Below, one piece after another: positions 1 through 7,047 of a stretch of 12,422 bases of DNA. Source of the stretch: Candidatus Helarchaeota archaeon (GTDB lineage: Archaea; Asgardarchaeota; Lokiarchaeia; Helarchaeales; JABXJV01); assembly GCA_013375355.1 (NCBI GenBank), contig JABXJV010000565.1, positions 1 through 12,422 on the forward strand, in the 5' to 3' direction. The position numbers and the translations under genes were made by a program. The notes below the pieces were generated by a model. The model saw only the letters and a program-made list of their open reading frames with translations, searched no databases and was not told the DNA's origin. Each line of letters begins with the position of its first letter. Position 1 is the stretch's first letter.

Positions 1-2
1 GT

Positions 3-1184
3 GTAGGAAAATTCTCAACGTACATTGCTCAAACTCTACAAGATAAACATGAAATTACAATGGTTAGCATAAAAAAGGTAAAGCGAAAATTTTTAGAAAA
101 ATCTTACAAGGTTAAGCTCGATAGAGTGAAATTAAAAGTTATAAAAGAGGGTCTTTTTGGAAAAAATAAAATTTACAAAAAAATCTTAAATTTCATTAAT
201 AGAATGGGAAATAAAGGTTCTTTATCTACAATTTTTAAGGATATTATTTTGAATTTGATCTTTTTTAAAGGATATTTAAATACAATCAGCGAGTATAGTA
301 GATATTTCGATTTTTTTATTAATTCAAATATGACAAGAGGTATTTATCCACATGCTAAGAGGAATGTAATGTTATGTCATTTTCCAACAAATTTCACTTG
401 GAATACTTTTACATATTACAACAGTTTATATATTAAAGCCTATACATTTTTATTATATTTATTAAATCCGCCTACTGGATTCTTCAATAGGTATGAAATT
501 TTTTGCAATTCTAAATTTACAGAGAAATGGACAAAAAATCTATGGAATGTAAAACCAAAAGGAGTGCTTTATCCTCCAGTTGATTTTTTTCAAAAAAAGG
601 AGAATAAAGAAAATTTTATCATTTATGTTGGTCGATTTGACCCATATGGAATTAAGCGACAACATGATGCTATTAGAGCATTCAAAAAATTGTATGATAC
701 TGGTTTAAAAGACTGGAAGCTACATTTAATTGGTGGGACTGTAGAAGAAGCGAATCAAGATGCTTATTTGAACTATCTTAAATCATTAGCAAAGGGTTAT
801 CCCATTATTTTTCATGAAAATGCGAAATTCACTGAATTGGGAGAATTTTATTCAAAAGCAAAAATATATTGGAATTTAAGAGGGTTATATTTTAAGGAAG
901 ATGAAGCACAAGCTTGGTTATACGAACATTTTGGTATTACAAATATTGAAGCAATGCAGAATTATTGTGTTCCTATAGTATTTAATGGTGGAGGCCAAGT
1001 GGAAGTTATTGAAAATGGAAAGGATGGATTTCTTATAAACAGTTTAAAACAATTAATTAAAATCACTAGAGAATTAGTGGAAAATAACTCGAGAAGAGAA
1101 GATATTGCTGAAAAAGCTTATGAAAAGAGTAAAAAATTCTCAATTCAGAATTTTTCTGAATCAATTTTAAAAATTTTTAAATGA
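3..1184 (+). CDS. GT4-family glycosyltransferase (ALG11-like), 5' end outside window
   Basis: Probably transfers a sugar from a nucleotide-sugar donor to a lipid-linked or other glycan acceptor on the cytoplasmic side. Counting from the Met at 60, the GT-B C-terminal domain is clear: YPPVD (171-175), YVGRFDPYGIKRQHDAI (189-205) and the donor-site stretch EHFGITNIEAM (289-299), followed by NGGGQVEVIENGKDGF (309-324). CHFPT (106-110) resembles the HYPT segment of ALG11-type mannosyltransferases. The frame stays open upstream of 60 to position 3, and those codons read like the end of the N-terminal Rossmann element (VGKFSTYIAQTLQDKHEITM). The Met at 60 is therefore internal and the gene starts left of the window. 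Sugar and acceptor cannot be told. The family call is firm; ALG11 similarity is only suggestive. Confidence 0.88.
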   Translation, partial: VGKFSTYIAQTLQDKHEITMVSIKKVKRKFLEKSYKVKLDRVKLKVIKEGLFGKNKIYKKILNFINRMGNKGSLSTIFKDIILNLIFFKGYLNTISEYSRYFDFFINSNMTRGIYPHAKRNVMLCHFPTNFTWNTFTYYNSLYIKAYTFLLYLLNPPTGFFNRYEIFCNSKFTEKWTKNLWNVKPKGVLYPPVDFFQKKENKENFIIYVGRFDPYGIKRQHDAIRAFKKLYDTGLKDWKLHLIGGTVEEANQDAYLNYLKSLAKGYPIIFHENAKFTELGEFYSKAKIYWNLRGLYFKEDEAQAWLYEHFGITNIEAMQNYCVPIVFNGGGQVEVIENGKDGFLINSLKQLIKITRELVENNSRREDIAEKAYEKSKKFSIQNFSESILKIFK

Positions 1185-1265
1185 AATCTTAAACTACAAT
1201 TAAAAAATAGTATTCCAAATATTTTTATTAAAATCATGGTAATTTGTTCGTTAATTAGCTCATAA

Positions 1266-1270
1266 GTGAT
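1266..1270 (+). promoter_or_regulatory. GTGAT ribosome-binding site
   Basis: GTGAT lies 6 bases before the ATG at 1277 and matches the 3' half of the archaeal Shine-Dalgarno consensus GGAGGTGATC. The same motif recurs before other genes here and supports 1277 as the start of the membrane glycosyltransferase. Confidence 0.5.
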
Positions 1271-1276
1271 AAAGAT

Positions 1277-2650
1277 ATGATTAATATTGATTTTGACAAA
1301 ATTAAAGAGATTCTAAAAAATAGATGGAATTTTCTAATTTTTATTGTTTTTATTAAAGCTATCATTTTACTGATTTATCTTTTAATTGATTATCAGTATT
1401 TTTTACGAGGTACATGTTCTTTTGCTGACCATTTGTATTTTGTCGAATTTGGAGTTCCTATTTCAAATGGTTACTTTCCTTCAAGTCAAAAAACGTTGGG
1501 ACAACCATTAATAATGGCTCCTTTTTTTTATATCTTTAAACCCAGCTTTGCTGGGCCTCTTTATGAACCTATGAAATTTATTATTTATCTAAATGTATTA
1601 GATTACACTTCGAATTATGCTGTTGCATATTTAGTTGGTTTCTTAATTCCCCTCATCCCTGTTGCGCAATCTATTTTATTGCCCTGGGCCATTTTTAATG
1701 GTTTAATTTTAGGGTCGTTAGCTACTCTTTCACTTTATAAAATCGTGGATTATATGTTTGAAAATGAAGAAATTGCTCTATATAGTGCTCTTATTTTTTG
1801 TTTTTATCCATTTATTTTCATTTTTTCTTTTCCAAAATTTATTCATAATATAGGTTTTCTTGAATTGTCTGACTTTACTTCTTTAGCTTTTGTATTATTT
1901 TCGATTTATTTCTTTTTAAAAATCGAAAAAAATGAAAAAAATGATGAAATTACTCCATATTTTAATTACATTTTACTTGCAATATTTTCAGGGTTCGCGA
2001 TATTAATCAGAATTTCGAATTTATTAATTTTAATAAGCTTTATTATTTTTATCTTATTATCAGAAAAATTTTTTACATATTTGAATGATTTTCGACAAGA
2101 AAGTAACTTTATAACATCATTTTTAAAGAGTATTTATGATATTATAAAAGAAAAGAAGAAATATATGATTACTATTTTAATAATCGGGATTTTAATATCA
2201 TTTCAGCTCCTTTATAATATGATTCATTTCGGTAGTTTTCTTACTTTCGGTTATACTTGGTACTACGAACATTTTTATCGATTTCAGTGGTTAATACCTG
2301 AATTTCAGGGGGCTGGCTTAGACTATGCCATATTAACACCTAATGGATATTTTTCAATAACTTATGTCTTGAATTCATTGTTAGCAATAATAAGTGGATT
2401 TTTTATAGAAATTATAATAAGTATCGTTGGAATAATTTTTTTAATATATAGAAGAGAGAGAATTCTTCCTTTTCTTATTTCATGGCTTCTCTTATTTGTA
2501 TTTTTTTATAGCTTTCAAGGTTTTACGCAACTTGAAATAGTAGCAATTAGGTTTTTAATGCCAATAATTCCAGTTTTTTGTATATTAATTGGAATAGTGC
2601 TATTTGTACTAATCAATAGAAATTTTGATTGGATAAAAGAAAAAACTTAA
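1277..2650 (+). CDS. Multi-spanning membrane protein, probable GT-C (ArnT/PMT-like) glycosyltransferase
   Basis: Predicted polytopic membrane protein of 457 residues. Hydrophobic segments are at about 18-38, 115-155, 166-185, 198-214, 230-262, 296-312, 360-390, 396-412 and 422-446. The family transfers a sugar from a polyprenyl-phosphate donor on the outer face of the membrane. Evidence for GT-C is architectural: after the first helix comes an extracytoplasmic loop with an acidic residue in FADHLYF (D51), then a GYFP..KTLGQPLIMAPFF stretch (66-84). That matches the first-loop D(E)xxY plus short re-entrant helix of ArnT/PMT proteins. NMIHFGSFLTFGY (314-326) and AIRFLMPIIP (423-432) also resemble that superfamily. 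It lies 92 bp after the GT4 gene and on the same strand, consistent with a shared glycan locus. It could also be an uncharacterised membrane protein of similar fold. The exact acceptor is unknown. Confidence 0.65.
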   Translation: MINIDFDKIKEILKNRWNFLIFIVFIKAIILLIYLLIDYQYFLRGTCSFADHLYFVEFGVPISNGYFPSSQKTLGQPLIMAPFFYIFKPSFAGPLYEPMKFIIYLNVLDYTSNYAVAYLVGFLIPLIPVAQSILLPWAIFNGLILGSLATLSLYKIVDYMFENEEIALYSALIFCFYPFIFIFSFPKFIHNIGFLELSDFTSLAFVLFSIYFFLKIEKNEKNDEITPYFNYILLAIFSGFAILIRISNLLILISFIIFILLSEKFFTYLNDFRQESNFITSFLKSIYDIIKEKKKYMITILIIGILISFQLLYNMIHFGSFLTFGYTWYYEHFYRFQWLIPEFQGAGLDYAILTPNGYFSITYVLNSLLAIISGFFIEIIISIVGIIFLIYRRERILPFLISWLLLFVFFYSFQGFTQLEIVAIRFLMPIIPVFCILIGIVLFVLINRNFDWIKEKT

Positions 2651-2761
2651 TTAGCGGTATATTTACAATTTGCAAAGAAAAGAATTTTTAATGCTAATTA
2701 TAATAAATTTTGAGAAATTTATAGAAGAAATGGTTTAAAGAAAAAATTTAAGGAAATACAA

Positions 2762-2767
2762 AAGGAG
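2762..2767 (+). promoter_or_regulatory. AAGGAG Shine-Dalgarno preceding the GT2 gene
   Basis: AAGGAG is the strongest classical Shine-Dalgarno in the window. It lies 9 bases before an ATC codon at 2777, and that codon would give a protein starting (M)GTTLVILTLNE. It is 63 bases before the first ATG at 2831, too far to serve it. The site therefore argues for an upstream, non-canonical start. Confidence 0.5.
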
Positions 2768-2776
2768 ATTATCCCT

Positions 2777-3487
2777 ATCGGTACTACGTTAGTCATTTTA
2801 ACATTAAATGAAATAGAACCTATAAATAAAATGTATGAAAAAATCCCATTTGATATCGTAGATGAAGTTCTTGCTATTGATGGTGGGTCAACTGATGGTA
2901 CAATTGAATTTTATAAGGAGAAAATGAAAACAAATAAAAAGTTAAAACTCTTGATTCAAAAACATCGAGGCAGAGGTATAGCTTTTTTGATAGGTGCTAA
3001 ACATGCGACTCAAGAAAATATAATTTTTTTCAGTCCTGATGGAAATGAAAATCCTTATGATATTGTAAAAATAAAACATGAATTAGAAAAAGGCTATGAT
3101 CTCGTAATTGCTTCTCGATTTATGAAAACAGCTCAAAGTGATGATAGCGATGACCCTGTTAGAGTTCGTAAGATGGGAAATTTATTTTTTACGACACTTG
3201 TACGTTTATTTTGGCAAATAAAAATACATGATGCTATTAATGGATTTAGAGGAATAAAGAAAGAAAAATTATTAAAATTAAATCAAGATGCAACTGAACA
3301 TGAAATAGAATTTCAAATGACAATCAGAGCTGCCAAACTTAAATATAAAATAAAAGAAATTCCAACTTTAGAATTAGAGAGAATTGGAGGGGCCAGAAAA
3401 GCTAAAACATGGAGAATGGGAATTAGGTTTACAAAATTCTTTTTAAAAGAATTATTAAAGGGAAAAAAGTTTTTATCTAAACGTTAA
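2777..3487 (+). CDS. GT2-family glycosyltransferase, dolichol-phosphate-sugar synthase-like; start codon non-canonical or frameshifted
   Basis: GT-A fold enzyme that probably loads a sugar from a nucleotide sugar onto a polyprenyl (dolichyl) phosphate at the inner membrane face. Visible motifs are TLVILTLNE (from 2786), the nucleotide-binding DGGSTDGT (2879-2902), a QKHRGRGIAF segment, and SPDGNENP (3032-3055), where the metal-binding DxD is of the DGN type. Near the end come INGFRGIKK and IPTLELERIGG, typical of DPM1-like proteins. No C-terminal membrane helices follow. The first ATG (2831) would delete the essential first beta-strand and its LNE. That sequence is encoded in frame just upstream, but no ATG, GTG or TTG occurs in frame back to the stop at 2711. 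Start at ATC 2777 is chosen because AAGGAG sits 9 bases ahead; a sequence or real frameshift is the alternative. The last 11 bp overlap the convergent flippase-like gene. Confidence 0.85.
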   Translation: MGTTLVILTLNEIEPINKMYEKIPFDIVDEVLAIDGGSTDGTIEFYKEKMKTNKKLKLLIQKHRGRGIAFLIGAKHATQENIIFFSPDGNENPYDIVKIKHELEKGYDLVIASRFMKTAQSDDSDDPVRVRKMGNLFFTTLVRLFWQIKIHDAINGFRGIKKEKLLKLNQDATEHEIEFQMTIRAAKLKYKIKEIPTLELERIGGARKAKTWRMGIRFTKFFLKELLKGKKFLSKR

Positions 3488-4589
3488 GTTCTTTTAATAC
3501 CTTCTCTGGTTTTCCTAACTTATAGAGGGAAATATTTCCTCCCACTGAAAAAAATACTGCCCTAACTAAAAGATGTTCAATAAACATAAAGGTAAAACCA
3601 GTAAATCCCCATGGTATTAATGCTAATCCAACTATATTTTCTAATATGATAGCCCCAACTAGCTCATATTGTCCAATTCCACCAGGTAAGATAACAAAAG
3701 ATAATGATAATAAAGCCATACTTCCAGTCATTATTGTTAAATATAAGGGCATATTGTGATACAGGTCGTTAGCAAAGAACCGAAGAGAAGTAAATGGAAA
3801 ATTTATTGCCCGTGTCATGAAAAAAATTGTTAAAGTATCTAAAAATACGATCCCAAATGTTAAGAAAAGAGTTATCAAAAGAATTTTCTTATTTTTCAAA
3901 AAATATTCGATAGTTTCAATACTTTCTTTAGATAATTTTTCAATACTTTCTTTTCTTTCCATTTTCTTAATTATTGGTAAACGACCTAAAATCTTATTCA
4001 ACAAAATTAAAAATTTTTCTTTAAAAATTATAATTAATACGAAAATCACTGTTATAACAATAATTATTATAAATACCGGTTGTAGATATTGAAGTACACT
4101 TGGGGTTAATCCTACAAATATACTTTTTCCGAAAAAGATATGATAAAATATAGTAGTAAGAGCAAAAATTACTAATATAGCTAAATCCAATATTCGTGCT
4201 ATTACAATAGAACCAACTGAATGTCCTAAATTTACATTACTTGATTTGTTCAAGACATACGCATTATAAACATCCCCTAATCTTGCTGGAGATATACTAT
4301 TAATATAATAACCTCCAAATATCGAAAATAAACAATCTCTGTAAGTTACTCCTTCATTAAATTCCTTTAAAAGAAATTTCAAACGGAAGCCCCTAAGTAA
4401 CATACAGAACAATAGATCTACGAAAGTTATAATAAACCAGAACCAAATAAAATTAGTTATTATTTGAAAAAAAGTGTCAACGGGAATATTAATAAAAAGG
4501 TAGAATAAAATTACAATAATTGTAATTACAGTAAATATCAAATATAACAAATTTTTTCGAAATGAACTTGATTTTTTGTTTTCTTCCAA
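3477..4589 (-). CDS. UPF0104/AglD-type flippase-like integral membrane protein
   Basis: Member of the lysylphosphatidylglycerol-synthase transmembrane-domain family (UPF0104, TIGR00374), the same domain as the C-terminal half of haloarchaeal AglD. In archaea it is linked to N-glycosylation, possibly lipid or lipid-sugar translocation; the reaction is not settled. Residues 1-370 hold about seven to eight membrane segments (about 14-35, 45-65, 130-155, 168-190, 235-258, 280-300, 305-335). Family motifs are seen: RGFRLKFLL (66-74), ISPARLGDVYNAYVL (99-113), SVGSIVIARILDL (124-136) and PGGIGQYE (302-309). It starts at TTG; no ATG or GTG occurs in frame between 4589 and the upstream stop near 4637. 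Its tail overlaps the convergent GT2 gene by 11 bp, so the two may act on the same lipid-linked sugar. Function beyond the family is inference. Confidence 0.88.
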   Translation of the reverse strand: MEENKKSSSFRKNLLYLIFTVITIIVILFYLFINIPVDTFFQIITNFIWFWFIITFVDLLFCMLLRGFRLKFLLKEFNEGVTYRDCLFSIFGGYYINSISPARLGDVYNAYVLNKSSNVNLGHSVGSIVIARILDLAILVIFALTTIFYHIFFGKSIFVGLTPSVLQYLQPVFIIIIVITVIFVLIIIFKEKFLILLNKILGRLPIIKKMERKESIEKLSKESIETIEYFLKNKKILLITLFLTFGIVFLDTLTIFFMTRAINFPFTSLRFFANDLYHNMPLYLTIMTGSMALLSLSFVILPGGIGQYELVGAIILENIVGLALIPWGFTGFTFMFIEHLLVRAVFFSVGGNISLYKLGKPEKVLKELNV

Positions 4590-4879
4590 ATTTTGAACCC
4601 AAATTTCTATTATACATAATGAAATTATGTTAAATCAGTACTAGAGATATCTATTAGAAAATTTCTCCCATATGAAAATTTTTTGATTTAAATCCTCTAA
4701 GTTTAAAATTTAGTATATAACACCAATCTAAAGTTCAAATGGTTATAAAAACATTCATTTTTTATATTATTTCATCAAAATAATCCATTAGGCTCTTGTC
4801 TACTAGGTTATATCATTTTTTTAGTTCTTTATAAACAATAAAATTTGAAAATTCACCGTAATTCTGAAAATAACTTTAT
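4590..4879. other. Gene-free spacer between two leftward genes
   Basis: These 290 bp separate the start of the flippase-like gene from the end of the SDR gene. I find no open frame that looks coding, no tRNA-like cloverleaf and no GC-rich stem. It contains many AT-rich TATA-like stretches, an inverted repeat at 4614-4630 and a tetranucleotide repeat that runs into the SDR stop codon. It presumably carries the promoter of the flippase-like gene at its left end. Confidence 0.6.
4614..4630. promoter_or_regulatory. 7-bp inverted repeat upstream of the flippase-like gene
   Basis: ACATAAT-GAA-ATTATGT is a perfect 7-bp inverted repeat with a 3-base spacer. It begins 25 bp upstream of the TTG start at 4589. 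A TATA-like stretch, read on the minus strand as TATAATA, touches its left arm. The position suits an operator over an archaeal promoter, but in DNA this A+T-rich such repeats also arise by chance. Confidence 0.3.
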
Positions 4880-4893
4880 TTATTTATTTATTT
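4875..4893. repeat. (TTTA)4 tetranucleotide repeat at the SDR gene stop
   Basis: Four TTTA units plus TTT span the last codons and TAA stop of the leftward SDR gene. Unit gain or loss would shift the frame only in the last few residues or the stop position. The effect on the enzyme would probably be small. Confidence 0.7.
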
Positions 4894-5911
4894 CTAATTT
4901 TTTTCTATACCATTCTATTGTTAGCTCTAAACCTTTTACTAAAGATATTTTAGGTTCCCAATTAAGAATTTTTTTAGCTTTGCTTATATCAGGACTTCTT
5001 CTAAGAGGGTCGTCTTTAGGTAATGGATTAAAAGTTATTTCAGAGCTGGATTTAGTTAAATTTTTAATTATTTTTGCTAAATCGATAATTTTAAATTCCA
5101 TTTCACTCCCTATATTCATTACTTTCCCTCTAGCAGAAGGTAAAAGTGCCGCTCGAATAATAGCTTCAACTTCGTCACTTACAAATATAAAAGACCGAGT
5201 TTGCGTGCCATCTCCAAAAACAGTTATTGGCTGATTTTTCAAAGCTTGTTCTATAAATCGAGGAATAACTCTTCCATATACATCTCCAGACCTCATTCTA
5301 GGACCATAAGTATTAAATATTCGTACTATTCGGACATCTAAATTATGTTGTAAATAATATGAAATTACGAATGCCTCACCTGCTCTTTTAGCTTCATCAT
5401 AACACGATCTTGGACCAATTGGATTCACATTACCATAATATTCTTCAGGGGTGGGTACTTTTTCTGGTGGTGGGTTTCCATATATTTCGCTTGTGCTTGC
5501 AAATAGTAATGGACATGAATTTCCTTTTGCAATTCCAAGTACAATCCAAGTCCCTAGTGTATTGGCTTTTAAAATTTGAATTGGAAACTTTTCAAACTCA
5601 AATGGTGATGCTCTACTAGCTAAATGTAAAATTAGATCTAATTTTTTATCGAAATGAATAGGTTGAGTAATATCATGATTGATAAATTCAAAATTATCTT
5701 CATCAAATAAATGAGAAATATTTTCTTTTAATCCACTTGTAAAATTGTCAAGACAAATAACATTAGCGCGTTTTTCGACTAAAATATCACATATCCAAGA
5801 ACCTAAAAAACCAGCTCCGCCTGTTACTAGTATATTTTTTTGATCAATATCAAACTCATTTTTTAAATTATTTAAAATAGTTTCTATACTTTGTTTTATT
5901 ATTGAATCCAT
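4880..5911 (-). CDS. UDP-glucuronate decarboxylase-like NAD-dependent SDR (UXS type)
   Basis: Extended-SDR enzyme, most likely converting UDP-glucuronate to UDP-xylose (or the 4-keto intermediate) with bound NAD+ in the cytoplasm. In the 347-residue form starting at GTG 5923, the Rossmann motif TGGAGFLGSW is at 34-43 and the catalytic segment STSEIYG at 143-149. The stretch VNPIGPRSCYDEAKR (166-180) carries Y175 and K179. RIFNTYGPRM, FGDGTQTRSF and DDPLRRSPDI follow. HLASRASP, the TSE with a Glu, and the NPIGPRSCYDE block are UXS hallmarks rather than generic epimerase. The ATG at 5911 is preferred, with GTGA eight bases ahead. Either start leaves an unusual 26-30 residue N-terminal extension before the first beta-strand. 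It is divergent from galU, which makes its distant precursor. UDP-glucose dehydrogenase is absent from the window, so the substrate is inferred. Confidence 0.85.
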   Translation of the reverse strand: MDSIIKQSIETILNNLKNEFDIDQKNILVTGGAGFLGSWICDILVEKRANVICLDNFTSGLKENISHLFDEDNFEFINHDITQPIHFDKKLDLILHLASRASPFEFEKFPIQILKANTLGTWIVLGIAKGNSCPLLFASTSEIYGNPPPEKVPTPEEYYGNVNPIGPRSCYDEAKRAGEAFVISYYLQHNLDVRIVRIFNTYGPRMRSGDVYGRVIPRFIEQALKNQPITVFGDGTQTRSFIFVSDEVEAIIRAALLPSARGKVMNIGSEMEFKIIDLAKIIKNLTKSSSEITFNPLPKDDPLRRSPDISKAKKILNWEPKISLVKGLELTIEWYRKKLEINK

Positions 5912-6080
5912 ATTAAATTTCACTAAATTGAGTAGATTTAATTCAATATTTAAGATGAAGATATTTATTGAAATTAATTAAATTTTTTTATAAATAACGT
6001 CCTAAACAATTATTTATTAATAATATTGATTAAAACACAGTCTAAAAACCAAATATTTTTTCAATTTTAAGTTGATAAAT
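5912..6080. promoter_or_regulatory. Divergent promoter region between the UXS-like gene and galU
   Basis: About 170 bp of very A+T-rich DNA separates two divergent starts and must hold a promoter for each. TTTATAAATA at 5987-5996 is the best match to an archaeal TATA box for galU, predicting a start of transcription near 6015-6020. A palindromic TTATTAATAA lies at 6014-6023. The individual boxes are weak calls because the whole stretch is nearly pure A and T. Confidence 0.4.
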
Positions 6081-6980
6081 ATGACAAAGATACGAAAATG
6101 TGTTATACCAGCTGCTGGGTTTGGAACTCGTTTACTTCCAGCTACAAAATCTCAACCGAAAGAAATGATACCAGTAGGAAGAAAACCAGTTATTCAATTT
6201 GTTGCTGAAGAAGCCGCAAGAGCAGGAATTAAAGAGATTTTGATAATAACGGGTGCAAAAAAAAGGAGTATAGAAGATCATTTTGATACAGATACTGAAT
6301 TGAATACTTTTTTAAAAAATAAAGGTAAAGAGGAATACATTAAAGAAATAAATTTATATGATAAATTAGGTGTCCAATTCTTTTTTACGAGACAAGCAAA
6401 ACCTGTTGGTTTAGCAAATGCTATAGGATTAGCTGAGAAATTTGTAAATGAAGAAAATTTCGTTGTGAGCTTGGGAGATACAATAATTAAATCAAAAAAT
6501 TATGATGAAAAGAATTTTTTGAAAAATATGATAGATCTCCACACGAAAACAAATGCTTCTTCAATTATAGCAGTTGAAAAAGTTCCTATGGAGCAAGTTT
6601 CCCGTTATGGAGTGATTAAAGCGGAAATTATACAAGAAGGGGTTTATAAAATTCTCGAACTTATAGAAAAGCCACCAATTGAAAAAGCTCCTAGCAATTT
6701 AGCTATTGCAGGTCGTTATACATTTAGTCCAGAAATCTTTGATGCAATAAAAGCAACACCAGTAGGAATAGGTGGAGAATTTCAACTAACCGACAGTATT
6801 TCTATTTTACTGAAAAAAAATAAAGAAATTCTGGCAATAGAATTGGCTGAAAATTTCATTAGATATGATATTGGAAATTTTTTTGCCTATGCCACCGCAT
6901 TTGTAGATATTTGTTTAGCTGATGAGGAAATTGGGGAGCAATTTTTAAAATTTCTTAGAAAAAAGGTTAATTTAGACTAA
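6081..6980 (+). CDS. galU: UTP-glucose-1-phosphate uridylyltransferase
   Basis: Makes UDP-glucose and pyrophosphate from UTP and glucose-1-phosphate (EC 2.7.7.9). Counted from ATG 6081, the nucleotide-binding loop AAGFGTRLLPATK is at 11-23, with PKEM at 26-29. The metal-binding LGD is at 131-133. The sugar-site segments are EKP (196-198), SNLAIAGRY (205-213) and GGEFQLTD (231-238). KSQPKEM and HFDTDTEL match bacterial-type GalU rather than RmlA. Length, 299 residues, is normal. A TTG at 6072 is in frame but is better read as part of a TTGAT ribosome-binding site, leaving a protein starting MTKIRKCVIPAAG. It leads the rightward sugar-nucleotide series and feeds the same glucose-1-phosphate pool as RmlA. 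Its product could supply UDP-glucuronate for the divergent UXS-like enzyme. Confidence 0.93.
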   Translation: MTKIRKCVIPAAGFGTRLLPATKSQPKEMIPVGRKPVIQFVAEEAARAGIKEILIITGAKKRSIEDHFDTDTELNTFLKNKGKEEYIKEINLYDKLGVQFFFTRQAKPVGLANAIGLAEKFVNEENFVVSLGDTIIKSKNYDEKNFLKNMIDLHTKTNASSIIAVEKVPMEQVSRYGVIKAEIIQEGVYKILELIEKPPIEKAPSNLAIAGRYTFSPEIFDAIKATPVGIGGEFQLTDSISILLKKNKEILAIELAENFIRYDIGNFFAYATAFVDICLADEEIGEQFLKFLRKKVNLD

Positions 6981-7047
6981 AAATATCAATTTTTAACTAA
7001 TATGACATATTGGAATTAAGTAAATTTATGTTAATGGATGTTTAGAT

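Noticed and set aside
3817..4092. Open frame of 91 codons on the plus strand
   Set aside because: It lies wholly inside the well-supported leftward flippase-like gene, antisense to it, and its lysine/isoleucine-rich translation has no family features.
4771..4780. Possible C/D box guide RNA on the minus strand (TGATGA)
   Set aside because: The C box lacks the leading purine, and no CTGA D box with suitable spacing is seen downstream.
4845..5234. Open frame of 129 codons on the plus strand
   Set aside because: Antisense to the 3' part of the UXS-like gene, with no motif or ribosome-binding site.
5410..5619. Open frame of 69 codons on the plus strand
   Set aside because: Antisense shadow of the catalytic region of the UXS-like gene.
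6014..6023. Perfect palindrome TTATTAATAA as an operator
   Set aside because: It consists only of A and T in a stretch that is nearly all A and T. Chance occurrence is likely, so it is only mentioned within the promoter region.
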